Positions 1 through 8,826 of a DNA stretch of 64,000 bases are shown in pieces. The notes beneath the pieces are model-generated. The model had not been told where the DNA came from. It was given only the letters and a program-made list of their open reading frames with translations, and did not search any database. Origin of the DNA: Paenibacillus sp. FSL R5-0623 (GTDB lineage: Bacteria > Bacillota > Bacilli > Paenibacillales > Paenibacillaceae); the NCBI RefSeq assembly GCF_037974265.1, contig NZ_CP150233.1, positions 434,001-498,000 on the forward strand, given 5' to 3'. The translations under genes were made by a program, and so were the position numbers. How positions within the stretch are numbered: the first letter of the stretch is position 1; each line of letters starts with the position of its first letter.

Positions 1-1133
1 CCCACTGGAGACGTTTGGAGCCATATCTATATGAGTGTGCTGAGCTTTGTAAGCTGGATTGTATACAACAAGTCATCACTCATGTAACGGACGATCGATC
101 ATATATAGAAGAATTATTTGATGTAGCTGAAAGCTTTTTTGCTAGAGGATTAAAAGAAGCGGCACTCATTTTATATGAATGTGTGGCCGACAGTGAGAAG
201 TATCAACACTCGGAGCGGTTGGCTCTTTGCCAGTACCGCATTTTCCTGCTTCAGAAAACACTGAGTAAATATGATAATCTCAATGCAGCAGTAAAGTTCG
301 AATCGTATATTGATAAATTAAATGAAGAAGTGCAATTGGATGCAATTAAAGATTTGGCAAACGTATATAATACGATACATTTGTGGGACAAGGTTGATGC
401 ATGGGCAAGGGAACTGGAACGGAAAGCAGAATTCCAATTAAAAATTCAATCTCGTAGGCGAAAAAGTAATAAAAGAAGGCTAACAGCCTATCCTCTTTTT
501 ACATATGTAGCCTATGCAAACTTGTTAATATCAAGCGTTTATGATGCTCGTAAGGAATATGAAAATGTCCTAAAGTATATAGAAAAATACTTGGAAATAG
601 TTGAGGTTGAGAATCCTACACAAGAGGATCAACAAATAATAGATTTGTTCCTAATATGGGGAGAAGGAAATCAATATGCTTCCCAATTAATGCTTGGTCA
701 AGAAAATGTAATCAATTCTTATTTGGATTATATCGAAAACAACCCGTCAGAAATATTAGCTGGACTCATTAATATTTTGCAAGCATCTAACCAGTATTCT
801 TTTAACATTGACTATGCTTTAGACAGATTTAAAGATCAGATCAATTTGTTTAATACTGACATGTATATTAAAGGTAGTTATAACGATCAAATGTTAAACC
901 ACGTATATCAAGATTTTTACTATGAATTGGCAAATTATCAAATGAAACAACGTAATTATTCACTTGGAATGGATGCCTTACTTATGTGTTTAGATCTCTC
1001 TTCTTCAAGTAAAGATGACCTGATGTGCATTAAATGTTTAGATTTGTATGGGGAGTATAGGAGTGAAGCCGCCGAAACACAGATCAGAAAGTACAAAAAA
1101 TTAATAGAAAAGTTAAGTTTACCGACTTTTTAA
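1..1133 (+). CDS. RRNPP/Rap-like TPR regulator, 5' end outside window
   Basis: The reading frame is open to the left edge, so the gene is truncated by the window; a TTG at 15 is only an internal codon. The visible 377 or so residues are almost wholly alpha-helical with TPR-like repeats (for example YECVADSEKYQHSERLALCQYR). Family knowledge: Paenibacillus has many proteins with an N-terminal XRE helix-turn-helix and a C-terminal TPR array of this type, related to Rap/PlcR/NprR peptide-responsive regulators. I infer such a cytoplasmic regulator; the DNA-binding part would lie upstream. Base composition is A+T-rich compared with the genes after 3.8 kb. A decayed copy of its C-terminus follows at 1201-1408. 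Confidence 0.6.
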   Translation, partial: HWRRLEPYLYECAELCKLDCIQQVITHVTDDRSYIEELFDVAESFFARGLKEAALILYECVADSEKYQHSERLALCQYRIFLLQKTLSKYDNLNAAVKFESYIDKLNEEVQLDAIKDLANVYNTIHLWDKVDAWARELERKAEFQLKIQSRRRKSNKRRLTAYPLFTYVAYANLLISSVYDARKEYENVLKYIEKYLEIVEVENPTQEDQQIIDLFLIWGEGNQYASQLMLGQENVINSYLDYIENNPSEILAGLINILQASNQYSFNIDYALDRFKDQINLFNTDMYIKGSYNDQMLNHVYQDFYYELANYQMKQRNYSLGMDALLMCLDLSSSSKDDLMCIKCLDLYGEYRSEAAETQIRKYKKLIEKLSLPTF

Positions 1134-1200
1134 TAATGAAATATCTGGGAAGGGATGATGAAGAAGATGCACAATATTCGTTCCGTATATGTTGTTTAAT

Positions 1201-1408
1201 TATGAACTTGCAAAGTATAAATCAAGACTAAAAGTTTATCAAACCGGTATAAATGTAATTCTTAATACACTTATCTCTTTCAATGTTTAACCAAGACGAT
1301 CATTTGCCAGTAAAATGTGTTGATTTATACGGGACTTATAGACAGCAAGCTAGTTTGTCTCAGCAAGAGACGTATTCACAATTATTTAAGACGATAAATA
1401 TTAAATAA
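1201..1408 (+). pseudogene. Decayed C-terminal copy of the TPR regulator
   Basis: Reading 1201-1290 gives YELAKYKSRLKVYQTGINVI..., which aligns with YELANYQMKQRNYSLGMDAL near the end of the gene before it. After a TAA at 1288 the similarity continues in a shifted frame from 1292 (QDDHLPVKCVDLYGTYR against KDDLMCIKCLDLYGEYR) and ends at TAA 1408. So this is the C-terminal remnant of a tandem paralogue with a frameshift and no start; similarity may begin slightly upstream of 1201. The matching stretch and order of motifs are seen directly; tandem duplication followed by decay is inferred. Confidence 0.75.
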
Positions 1409-1411
1409 AAC

Positions 1412-1450
1412 AAACAGCCTATCTGCTTTTGAGGTAGGCTGTTTTGTATT
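1412..1450 (+). terminator. Intrinsic terminator after the TPR pseudogene
   Basis: ACAGCCTATCT and AGGTAGGCTGT form an 11-bp stem with one G-U pair, followed by TTTTGTATTTT. It sits directly behind the stop of the regulator remnant. Confidence 0.75.
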
Positions 1451-1611
1451 TTGATAAAGGATTACGCAGAGCGCAATGCCTTTTCTAAAGATTTGTTTTT
1501 ACAATATTATGCAAAACATATTATGTTCTAAAAAGCACTTGTAGTCATTAGCGAAACTAATAGCTTACTCATATTGAATATTTTCCAGAATGTCCTAGAG
1601 GGGGACTTGCC

Positions 1612-1797
1612 ATGAGAGAACTGAGTAACTTGAAAGACCAAATCGAGCAAGGTCGGCAAGAGTTGAGTCGCTTGGTAAATCAATATGAAATCTCAAATAT
1701 AAAAGTGATTGAACAGTCTATGGCACTGGATGAGCTAATTAATGAATATAATCGAGTTACTTTAGGAGTGAACGTAAAGAGGTGTAAAGTATTGTGA
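1612..1797 (+). CDS. Spo0E-like sporulation regulatory protein
   Basis: 61 residues, two predicted helices, with the family signature S-x-x-L-D-E-L-I-N-x-Y (SMALDELINEYNR). Spo0E-type proteins dephosphorylate Spo0A~P and delay sporulation; the SxxLDxLI helix carries the active residues. The ATG at 1612 follows a strong AGAGGGGGAC ribosome site at a good distance. It lies in an A+T-rich stretch with a TPR regulator upstream and a second Spo0E-like gene at 3356, so the region may tune the phosphorelay. That functional link is inference. Confidence 0.8.
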   Translation: MRELSNLKDQIEQGRQELSRLVNQYEISNIKVIEQSMALDELINEYNRVTLGVNVKRCKVL

Positions 1798-2130
1798 AGC
1801 TAACTTGAAATCATAGTCATACTAGAAATAGTGTTTTTATGATGATTATCAATGTTTAATAACAATAGGGCTATATTATGGATTATTATTCATAAAAAGT
1901 TTATTTAAGTTTCTTTTGAAAATGATTATATGATTAATCTGAGCACGTTCTCAATTACAAAGAAAGAAAAGAGGTGATTGCAACGTTAGGATATGGATAA
2001 AATTTGATTTAAGTCGATGAAGAGAGAATTCGAGACTCAAAGATAACACAGTCATATGATCTTAGTTTCTTTATTAAGTTAGTTAGGTTATTAACGTGAC
2101 TATTTTAAAACTTATGAGGAGGTTCTATCT
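1798..2130. other. A+T-rich intergenic stretch, no gene seen
   Basis: No convincing ORF, RNA or strong terminator was recognised between the Spo0E-like gene and the secreted protein. The last 20 bases contain the GAGGAGG ribosome site of the next gene. A promoter for that gene is probably here but I could not fix one. Confidence 0.4.
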
Positions 2131-2817
2131 ATGAAAAAATTTGGGAAAATTCTATTAACAGCAATTATGATTTCTTCTGTATTTTCAACGGTGGCATCTG
2201 CTTCATCTGAGGGACAAGTTTTAAGTACGAATACGCCTGAAATAGTGAGTAATAATGATATTTCTCAGACAAGTGCAATAGGTATTTTTGATCCTAATTT
2301 TAAAGAAAAAGCTAGTTCACAAGGACTTGATCCTGAAACAATTATTGCAGGGTATTATGTTCCTTTTGATAAGACCCGTTCCAATCTATCAAACGATCAG
2401 GTGCTTCCTTCTGCGATAGGAGATTACTATCTGAAAAACATTGACATGACCCAAATTACTGGAAATGTTATTGAGCGTGCGGTTGGAAAAGGCCCAGCGC
2501 CCTTGTCCTTGTCCGTTATTGATGGTGTAGCTACTACATTCTCTGCTGAGATTTCTTCGAAAGCAGGATGGGGTGGTGCAGAGATTGCTGCGAAGCTAGG
2601 TACGACCTATCAGGCAACTCGTAACTTTAACAAAACATACGGACCAATCCAAATTCCTGCAAATAAAACATATACCATTTACTGCGCACCAACATACAAC
2701 TACTATTCGTTTCAGATATGGAAACAAGGTTTCTTTTCTGATTCTTATATTGGTACTTATGAGTATAAAGAGCCAACGGGTTTATACTTTTACTGGCAAG
2801 ATACTACTGGTTGGTAA
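2131..2817 (+). CDS. Secreted beta-rich protein of unknown function
   Basis: 228 residues with a classical signal peptide (MKKFGKILLTAIMISSVFST, cleavage likely after ASA near residue 25). The body from about residue 110 alternates polar and hydrophobic residues (SLSVIDGVATTFSAEIS, then IQIPANKTYTIYCAPTYNYY) and ends in aromatic residues. From memory this recalls small secreted Gram-positive proteins with a beta-sandwich core and a 'P-A-x-K-x-Y-x-I' segment, but I cannot name a family. ATG follows GAGGAGG at 2115. The 89-residue membrane protein after it is probably co-transcribed; pairing as toxin/partner is only speculation. Confidence 0.7.
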   Translation: MKKFGKILLTAIMISSVFSTVASASSEGQVLSTNTPEIVSNNDISQTSAIGIFDPNFKEKASSQGLDPETIIAGYYVPFDKTRSNLSNDQVLPSAIGDYYLKNIDMTQITGNVIERAVGKGPAPLSLSVIDGVATTFSAEISSKAGWGGAEIAAKLGTTYQATRNFNKTYGPIQIPANKTYTIYCAPTYNYYSFQIWKQGFFSDSYIGTYEYKEPTGLYFYWQDTTGW

Positions 2818-2895
2818 CTAGACATAATTTCACAATTTTGGTAATATAGTAGCGCGTACAACAGCAATATTATATTATCAAAGGAGAATTTAAAT

Positions 2896-3165
2896 TTGAA
2901 AAGTAAATTGATTTCCTTAGTAGCCCTTATCTGTTCATTTGTATTATTTGTTATTGGATTTCAGTTTATTGCTCAAAGTACTGATTGGGGTATGGACAAA
3001 GCTATGTTGGTTCTTGCAGAATACCAAAATGTAAAGTCTGATACCTCTGATATCTTTGGTAGTTTTATAAACTCAGAGATTTGGTCGTATAAAATTGAAG
3101 GAATATTATTGATATTTTTAGGGATGTTAATGTTGTATTTAGCAAATTCATTACGAAGTAAATAA
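2896..3165 (+). CDS. Small two-helix membrane protein
   Basis: 89 residues starting at TTG behind AAGGAG. Two hydrophobic segments (about residues 5-27 and 68-85) flank a loop of about 40 residues rich in acidic and polar residues. No family recognised. It lies 78 bp after the secreted protein and is closed by a strong terminator, so the two form a likely unit. Confidence 0.65.
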   Translation: MKSKLISLVALICSFVLFVIGFQFIAQSTDWGMDKAMLVLAEYQNVKSDTSDIFGSFINSEIWSYKIEGILLIFLGMLMLYLANSLRSK

Positions 3166-3167
3166 TG

Positions 3168-3198
3168 AAAAGTATTCGGGTCCCGAATACTTTTTTTC
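3168..3198 (+). terminator. Intrinsic terminator after small membrane protein
   Basis: AGTATTCGGG-TC-CCGAATACT near-perfect stem followed by seven T. The A-run before the stem could let it work on the minus strand as well. Confidence 0.85.
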
Positions 3199-3355
3199 TT
3201 ATTTACAATTTAATCTGTAGTTCAACATATAAGTATGAAAAAGGTTGAATTTCTTTGAAAACCTTTGTAAATAAACATTTTATTCTGCAAAGGAATAAAA
3301 TATGAATTTTTTGGCAATGTATCCTAAAATGTTATACAAAGAGGGGGTGCATGCT

Positions 3356-3544
3356 GTGAGTGAACCGGTACAGATCACAGATAAAATCGAACGGAACCGG
3401 CAAGAGTTGAGTCGTTTGGCGGAGAATCATGGCATGCAGGACAACAAAGTCCTCCGACAGTCCATGGTACTGGACGAGCTTATTAATGAATATAATCGAT
3501 TCAAATATAAAAGCCATCTCAGGAACAGACAACCGATTGCATAA
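3356..3544 (+). CDS. Second Spo0E-like sporulation regulatory protein
   Basis: 62 residues from GTG 3356, chosen because GAGGGGGTG lies eight bases upstream; an in-frame ATG at 3302 has no ribosome site. It carries the Spo0E signature (SMVLDELINEYNR) and shares RQELSRL and LDELINEYNR with the copy at 1612, so the two are paralogues. Expected role: Spo0A~P phosphatase acting against entry into sporulation. Confidence 0.8.
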   Translation: MSEPVQITDKIERNRQELSRLAENHGMQDNKVLRQSMVLDELINEYNRFKYKSHLRNRQPIA

Positions 3545-3558
3545 TGCAGTCGGTTTTT
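3532..3558 (+). terminator. Terminator overlapping the Spo0E-like gene end
   Basis: CCGATTGCA and TGCAGTCGG pair around the TAA stop and are followed by TTTTTT. A second similar hairpin follows at 3587-3620. Confidence 0.75.
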
Positions 3559-3586
3559 TGGTCTAATTAGTGTTCTATAGAAATAG

Positions 3587-3620
3587 CGTAGTCGACTGTA
3601 GCGATACAGTCGGCTTTTTT
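3587..3620 (+). terminator. Second tandem terminator-like hairpin
   Basis: AGTCGACTGTA-GCGA-TACAGTCGGCT followed by TTTTTT. Its arms share CGACTGTA-type sequence with the terminator 50 bases upstream, so the two look like a tandem pair that insulates the following operon. Confidence 0.7.
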
Positions 3621-3786
3621 GCATTCACCCTGAAACCCATGCGTATAACTTGAAATTCCGTACCAATTCCAGGATTGGCAGGATAGCGGATGATCATTAA
3701 AACTGGATATGATGACCCCAGTTATATCCAGATTGATCTATGAAGGGGGCTCATACAATGATCGGGAGAGGGAGGGATGAACGGAA

Positions 3787-5610
3787 ATGATGGACAAGGT
3801 ACGCATTTTTTTCGGAAAAAACGTAAACCTGCGCACCAAGTTGCTCCTGTTGTTCCTGGCGCTGACGTTGCTGCCGCTAAGTTTGCAGGGAATGATGAAC
3901 TACAAGCATTTCTCGCAGACGATGGATCGTAAGACCGAGCAGTTCACCATTGATATGGTTCGCCAGATTAACGCCAATCTGAATCGGCTGCTGAAGGACT
4001 TTGAGCGGTTGTCGCTCTTGCCGCTTTATGATCAGATGGTGCTTGGCATTCTAGGGAAATACAACGCTTCAATGGGGTCGGGAACATGGGCGAGGTCTGA
4101 GGATTATCTGAAAATGAAGCTTTACACATCTGGTCAAGCTTATGACCGGCCCGAGATTCGGGGGATTCATCTGATCAGCAACAGCGGCATTTTGTTCTCC
4201 AATCTCGATTCGCTGGCGGTTAAGCCGGTATGGGACAGCAGGCAGGATGACTGGTTTGCAGAGCTTGAAGACTCGGAAGGGACATGGCGCCTGCTTCCCC
4301 CGCATCAACCCGGCTATTACACGGGCATTCAGCAAGAATCGTATATATCGGTGGGCAGAGTGCTTCGAGATCCGGGTACGCTCCAGCGATTGGGGTACAT
4401 TCTGATTGACATCCGTCTGGAAGCCTTCGGCCAAATGTTATCCAATCTGAATGTTGAGCAAGAGGCAAGCCTGATGATTGTCGACAGCAAGCAACGTCTG
4501 CTGTTCGAACGGACCTCAACTGGAGGAATCTCTGCGTACGACCAGTTGTTAATGCATGGACAGCTCCAAAACTATGCAGGGAACCAAAAAGTTGTTCTGG
4601 ATGGACAGTCCTATCTCTATGTACAACACCATTCCAGCTATTCCGGGCTCTCGGTGATCAGTCTTACACCTATTGCTGTGATTCAAAAGGAGTCGGGTGA
4701 GATGCTCACCTTCACAATAGGGTTCGCTGTATTGTGTATGGCGGCTATATCGATTCTGGCGGTTCTGTTATCCTATCGTATCACCCGGCCGCTGATTCGA
4801 CTGAAGCACCACATGATTCGGGTGGAACAGGGAGATTTTAGCCAGCGGGTAGCACACTTCAGCAATGATGAATTCGGACAGATGGGCCGAGGTTTTAACC
4901 GAATGATGGAAGAGATTCATCGACTGTTTAATGAGGTGTTCCTGCTGGGCATTCAAGAGCGGGAGGCAGAGTTGTCGGCGTTACAAAGCCAGATGAATCC
5001 TCATTTTATATACAACACACTGGAGTCCATTAACATGATGGCCATTCGCCAGAAGCATGCTGAGGTATCGGACATGGTGACGGCGCTTGGCAAGCTGCTG
5101 CGTTATACGATTGATAAGGTGGACCGGATGGTTCCACTTGGGGAAGAACTTGCTTTTGTACAATCCTATGTACGCATTCAGCAGGTACGTTACGACGGCA
5201 AGTTAGAGATTATCTATGATATCGAAGAAGGGATAACCGAGTATTTGATTCCCAAGCTGGTACTGCAACCGCTGGTGGAAAATGCAGTCTACCATGGCAT
5301 TGAAGGGCTGGAAGATGGGGGAATGATCTGGGTATCTGCCTTGAAATTCGACCACGAACTGCTGATTAGTGTACGAGACAACGGTAAGGGTATGACTCAG
5401 GCAAAGATTGACGAGTTAAATGAGTCCATATCAAAACAGCCTTCCAATGAGGCATTACGTTGCCATGCCGGGGACAGTTTGGGGCTTAACAATATCGCTC
5501 AGAGGATTCGCCTCATGTATGGAGAAGGCGGCAGCCTAAGCATTGATGGGAGTCCCGGGCAGGGACTGGTGGTCACGATATCCATTCAACTTCTACCGAA
5601 AGGGGATTGA
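3787..5610 (+). CDS. YesM-family sensor histidine kinase
   Basis: 607 residues. One N-terminal membrane helix (about 18-36), an extracellular sensing domain, a second helix near 310-332, a HAMP segment, then the His-kinase motif LQSQMNPHFIYNT with phospho-acceptor His near residue 406, and an HATPase domain with N-box (LVENAVYHGIEG) and G-boxes (DNGKGM, GLGL-like SLGLNN). Kinases of this class sense extracellular carbohydrate-related ligands, often with an ABC importer. The response regulator gene follows within a few bases. GGGAGGG precedes the ATG; a second ATG is at 3790. Confidence 0.93.
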   Translation: MMDKVRIFFGKNVNLRTKLLLLFLALTLLPLSLQGMMNYKHFSQTMDRKTEQFTIDMVRQINANLNRLLKDFERLSLLPLYDQMVLGILGKYNASMGSGTWARSEDYLKMKLYTSGQAYDRPEIRGIHLISNSGILFSNLDSLAVKPVWDSRQDDWFAELEDSEGTWRLLPPHQPGYYTGIQQESYISVGRVLRDPGTLQRLGYILIDIRLEAFGQMLSNLNVEQEASLMIVDSKQRLLFERTSTGGISAYDQLLMHGQLQNYAGNQKVVLDGQSYLYVQHHSSYSGLSVISLTPIAVIQKESGEMLTFTIGFAVLCMAAISILAVLLSYRITRPLIRLKHHMIRVEQGDFSQRVAHFSNDEFGQMGRGFNRMMEEIHRLFNEVFLLGIQEREAELSALQSQMNPHFIYNTLESINMMAIRQKHAEVSDMVTALGKLLRYTIDKVDRMVPLGEELAFVQSYVRIQQVRYDGKLEIIYDIEEGITEYLIPKLVLQPLVENAVYHGIEGLEDGGMIWVSALKFDHELLISVRDNGKGMTQAKIDELNESISKQPSNEALRCHAGDSLGLNNIAQRIRLMYGEGGSLSIDGSPGQGLVVTISIQLLPKGD

Positions 5611-5615
5611 AGCGC

Positions 5616-6383
5616 ATGTATAAAGTCTTGCTTGTAGAGGATGAGACGGTCATCCGTCAGGGACTGAGGGAGCTGATCGTACAAGTGTCTTCTCAGTTTC
5701 AGGTAACGGGCGAAGCGTCGAGCGGTACCGAGGCGCTGGATTTTCTGAGATGTGAGGTGCCGGACGTGTTAATCACGGATATCCGCATGCGTGAAATGGA
5801 CGGTTTAACTTTGGTAAGCAAAGCCAGAGACATGTATCCTGAATTGCTAATGCTCATCATAAGCGGCTATGGCGAGTTTGAATATGCACGCAGAGCGATG
5901 GAGTTTGGGGTGTTGAACTATCTGTTGAAGCCAATCGATCGTTATGAACTGGCATCATGCATACAAAAGATTCAATTGCTGCTGGATCGCAGATATGGTA
6001 TTTCAACCCTTTCGATCCCGGAGTCATCTGGGAAAACAGAACACGCTGGTGGAGATACGCGGAAGATTATCCGAGATGTGAAGGAGCACATCAAGCAACA
6101 TCCCGATGGAGATCTGCGACTTCAGACGATAGCAGATCTTGTTAACTTGAACCCTACTTATTTAAGCCAGTTGTTCAAGAACGAAATAGGCATCAATTAT
6201 TCCGAATACATCACTGAGGCACGTATGGAGCGGGCCAAGTGGTTGCTGATCAACACGGGTCTCAAAATCTATGATGTGGCACGGTTATCCGGGCATCAGA
6301 GCCCCAAACACTTCATGCTGGTGTTCAAGCAGCAGGTGGGATGGACCGCAGGAGAATATCGAGACCGATTCAGTATCTCTTGA
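5616..6383 (+). CDS. YesN-type response regulator, receiver plus AraC HTH
   Basis: 255 residues from ATG 5616, preferred over the overlapping TTG 5607 because AAAGGGGA lies nine bases upstream of the ATG. Receiver domain with Asp55 (VLITDIRMREMDG) and Lys in LLKPID, then two AraC helix-turn-helix units (LQTIADLVNLNPTYLSQLFK and the last 45 residues). It lacks the long middle region of larger YesN proteins. Cognate partner of the kinase before it and probable activator of the binding protein gene 100 bases downstream. Confidence 0.92.
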   Translation: MYKVLLVEDETVIRQGLRELIVQVSSQFQVTGEASSGTEALDFLRCEVPDVLITDIRMREMDGLTLVSKARDMYPELLMLIISGYGEFEYARRAMEFGVLNYLLKPIDRYELASCIQKIQLLLDRRYGISTLSIPESSGKTEHAGGDTRKIIRDVKEHIKQHPDGDLRLQTIADLVNLNPTYLSQLFKNEIGINYSEYITEARMERAKWLLINTGLKIYDVARLSGHQSPKHFMLVFKQQVGWTAGEYRDRFSIS

Positions 6384-6486
6384 AAAACCATACCATTTCT
6401 GTAGTTGACGTGATTTAAGGGGGAATGATGCTTTCGTTATACTTTGGTTGCACATGTATACCACGACTTCCATAAGGGGGATTTCC

Positions 6487-7782
6487 ATGAAAAAAGCAGG
6501 ACTGATACTGGTGTTTATACTCATGATGATGGCTTCAATCGCGTGCACAAGCTCTAATTCCAGCAGTGAATCTGGCAGTTCAAGCGGAGAGAACGGAGAG
6601 GTCGAGCTGAAGTTCATGATGTGGGGCAATCAGGCGCATATGGATGTATACAACAAGTTGATCGATGACTTTACGCGGGAAAATCCAGGCATCAAAGTAA
6701 CGATGGAATCCGTACCTTTCGCAGAATACCAGCAAAAAATTTCGGTGCTTGCCGCCGGAGGCTCTCTTCCCGATCTCGCCTGGGTATCGGAGCGAATGGT
6801 GCCACAATTCAAGTCCAACCACATCCTGGCCGATGTATCCGAGTTCAAGGATGATGCACAGTTTAAGCTGGATGATTATATTCCAAGTACATTGGATTTG
6901 TTCCGTGATGGCGATGAACTGCTGGGACTACCTTTTTCTACACCTCCGGTGGTCATGTTTTACAATAAAACGCTGTTCGACCAAGCCGGCCTGACTGATC
7001 CAAACTCACTTGCCACCCAAGGAAAATGGACATGGGAACAGTTCGAAGAGTCCGCCAAAGCCATTACCAGCAAGGATGCGACTAACCGAATCTATGGCGC
7101 CAACTTTTTTCGCGACTGGAAGACCTGGGCGGTGCTTTCCTCCTACTCCTGGTCCAATGGAAGCGGTCCATTCGACGAAGGCATGACAACGTTCACCTGG
7201 AACGATGCCTATGGCGTACAGACCTTTGAATTACTAGAACGCATGATGTTCACCGATGAATCACACCCGAAGGCGGGCGAACAGGTCAGCTTTGATGCGG
7301 GTAATGTGGGCATGTTCTTTGATAATTACAGCTATGTTTCCAAAGCAAGAGAAATTACGGATTTTGAATGGAGCATCGCTCCTATGCCTTCCGGCTCTCA
7401 AGGCAGTGTGCCGATGCTGGGGCAGGCCGGATATGCCATGTTCAACGACAGCAAACATCCAGAGGAAACGAAGAAACTGTTGAAGTATTTTGCCAGTGAG
7501 CAGGGGATTCAGGCGACAGCCACCTACTTTGTACCTCCGCGTACCTCTGTTCTGAACTCAGATGCATTCATTCTTCAGCCGAATAACCCGAGCAAAGAGC
7601 ATATCGTGCAGGCCGTCATTGATGAAATGCCAAAAGCGCGCTTAATTCCCGGTCATATCCGTTGGCAGGATATCGACAATGCGGTATTGCAGGGATTTGA
7701 CCGACTGTTTGCAAAGACAGCGACAGCTGAGGATAACCTGAAACAAATGCAGGAAGAGATCCAAAGTGTGTTGCAACCCTAA
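6487..7782 (+). CDS. Extracellular solute-binding lipoprotein, carbohydrate ABC type
   Basis: 431 residues from ATG 6487, set by AAGGGGGAT just upstream; an earlier in-frame ATG at 6448 has no ribosome site. Lipobox MASIAC puts the lipidated Cys at residue 20, followed by a Ser/Gly-rich linker. The body is a family 1 binding protein (VELKFMMWGNQ start, DLAWVSE, FYNKTLFDQAGL, and a late SEQGIQATATYF). It should capture a sugar or glycoside outside the cell for the two permeases at 8864 and 9762. No ATPase gene is nearby, so a shared MsmK-type ATPase is expected. Confidence 0.9.
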   Translation: MKKAGLILVFILMMMASIACTSSNSSSESGSSSGENGEVELKFMMWGNQAHMDVYNKLIDDFTRENPGIKVTMESVPFAEYQQKISVLAAGGSLPDLAWVSERMVPQFKSNHILADVSEFKDDAQFKLDDYIPSTLDLFRDGDELLGLPFSTPPVVMFYNKTLFDQAGLTDPNSLATQGKWTWEQFEESAKAITSKDATNRIYGANFFRDWKTWAVLSSYSWSNGSGPFDEGMTTFTWNDAYGVQTFELLERMMFTDESHPKAGEQVSFDAGNVGMFFDNYSYVSKAREITDFEWSIAPMPSGSQGSVPMLGQAGYAMFNDSKHPEETKKLLKYFASEQGIQATATYFVPPRTSVLNSDAFILQPNNPSKEHIVQAVIDEMPKARLIPGHIRWQDIDNAVLQGFDRLFAKTATAEDNLKQMQEEIQSVLQP

Positions 7783-7812
7783 ATCATTCAATCGAAACCG
7801 GAGGTGAGAACG

Positions 7813-8514
7813 ATGGGCAAATTCAAAGAGTTACTTGAGCGGAAACCGCTGTCGCTGGTGGTCAGCCTGCCTGAGAATGATATTGCTTTGGCTCGGGCAG
7901 CCATGGAAGAGGGCGCTGATGCACTGAAGGTGCATTATAATGTCGGTCATCGCGCCAGCGGGAATCATTTTGGTCCATTAGACATGTATGCCGAGGTGTT
8001 TCGGGCGATCCGCAGTGAGTTTGGTGGTCCGCTTGGGGTCGTACCTTCTGGCAGTATTGATGGGGCACAAAGGGAGGATGTGGAGCGTCTTGGGGGGCTG
8101 GGTTTTGATTTTTATTCCATCTATGCACATCACTTGCCATCCTTCATGTTGAATGACTTGGGGCTGGACCCAACGTTTGCGATCAATGAAGAATATGATG
8201 CTTCCCTCGTAACATCGGCAGCGCACTTCGGCTTCACCGCTCTGGAGGCATCCATTGTACCTGGAAAAGAATATGGTACACCGCTAAGCTTCGCGGATGT
8301 ACTCAAGTATCGCCGTCTGGTCTTGCAAGCCCAGGTTCCGGTATTGGTTCCTTCCCAGCGAAAGCTGGTGCCGGAGGATGTTCGGGTGCTGCGCGATACC
8401 GGGGTAAAGGCAATTATGCTTGGGGCGGTCGTGACAGGCAACACGGAGGAGCAGCTGCGAAGGGCTGTGAACGGGTTCCGCAATGCGGTGGACAGTCTGA
8501 GCTGTCCGGACTAA
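7813..8514 (+). CDS. TIM-barrel protein, possible sugar phosphate epimerase-like
   Basis: 233 residues from ATG 7813 (GGAGGTG upstream). The alternation of strands and helices fits a (beta/alpha)8 barrel: SLVVSLPE, GADALKVHYN, GPLGVVPSG, FDFYSIYAH, and a terminal phosphate-binding-like loop GVKAIMLGAVVTG. It recalls NanE-like or histidine-biosynthesis-like barrels in outline, but I do not recognise the family and no reaction can be assigned. Its place between the binding protein and permease genes suggests a step in metabolism of the imported compound. Confidence 0.6.
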   Translation: MGKFKELLERKPLSLVVSLPENDIALARAAMEEGADALKVHYNVGHRASGNHFGPLDMYAEVFRAIRSEFGGPLGVVPSGSIDGAQREDVERLGGLGFDFYSIYAHHLPSFMLNDLGLDPTFAINEEYDASLVTSAAHFGFTALEASIVPGKEYGTPLSFADVLKYRRLVLQAQVPVLVPSQRKLVPEDVRVLRDTGVKAIMLGAVVTGNTEEQLRRAVNGFRNAVDSLSCPD

Positions 8515-8568
8515 TCAGGGAAAGTCACGTGTATCATGGGGGACACCCTATGTTAGCATCCAGTCGTT

Positions 8569-8711
8569 CTAACGAATCGAGGACATGTTATTCGCGCCCA
8601 TTTGTACAGAACTGAAGTTTAAGGAATCGGAGAGACGTTATTTCGTCCATTTGGTCGATTTTTAAGGTTCTGGCGACATTTTATGGAGAAATAACATGAC
8701 TGAGATTCGTT
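8569..8711. repeat. Cluster of three CTAACGAATC...GTTATT repeat units
   Basis: Units at 8569-8592 (CTAACGAATC-GAGGACAT-GTTATT), 8619-8643 (diverged, ends ACGTTATTT) and 8690-8711 in inverse orientation (AATAACATG...GATTCGTTA). Similar units occur at 12110-12133 and four times at 57911-58105. Opposed units could fold into a long imperfect hairpin. Confidence 0.65.
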
Positions 8712-8726
8712 ACCCGGTGCATTCTT

Positions 8727-8826
8727 TAAACTCTGCCTTATAAGATGCGGTAGATTCATTAGCGCATGGAGCGAGGGGATCAATCCTTTTGAATCAGCCC
8801 CTTATACAGAATCGTAGCAGAGTTTA
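8727..8826. repeat. 100-bp segment bounded by 10-base inverted repeats
   Basis: TAAACTCTGC (8727-8736) and its exact complement GCAGAGTTTA (8817-8826) bound a noncoding segment with GATCAATCCTTTTGAATCAGC inside. TAAACTCTGCC recurs at 22150 followed by a GGGATTGATCC segment, and GATCAATCCCTTTTGAATAAGC recurs near 19540. This could be a small mobile repeat or chance; copies are short. Confidence 0.35.
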
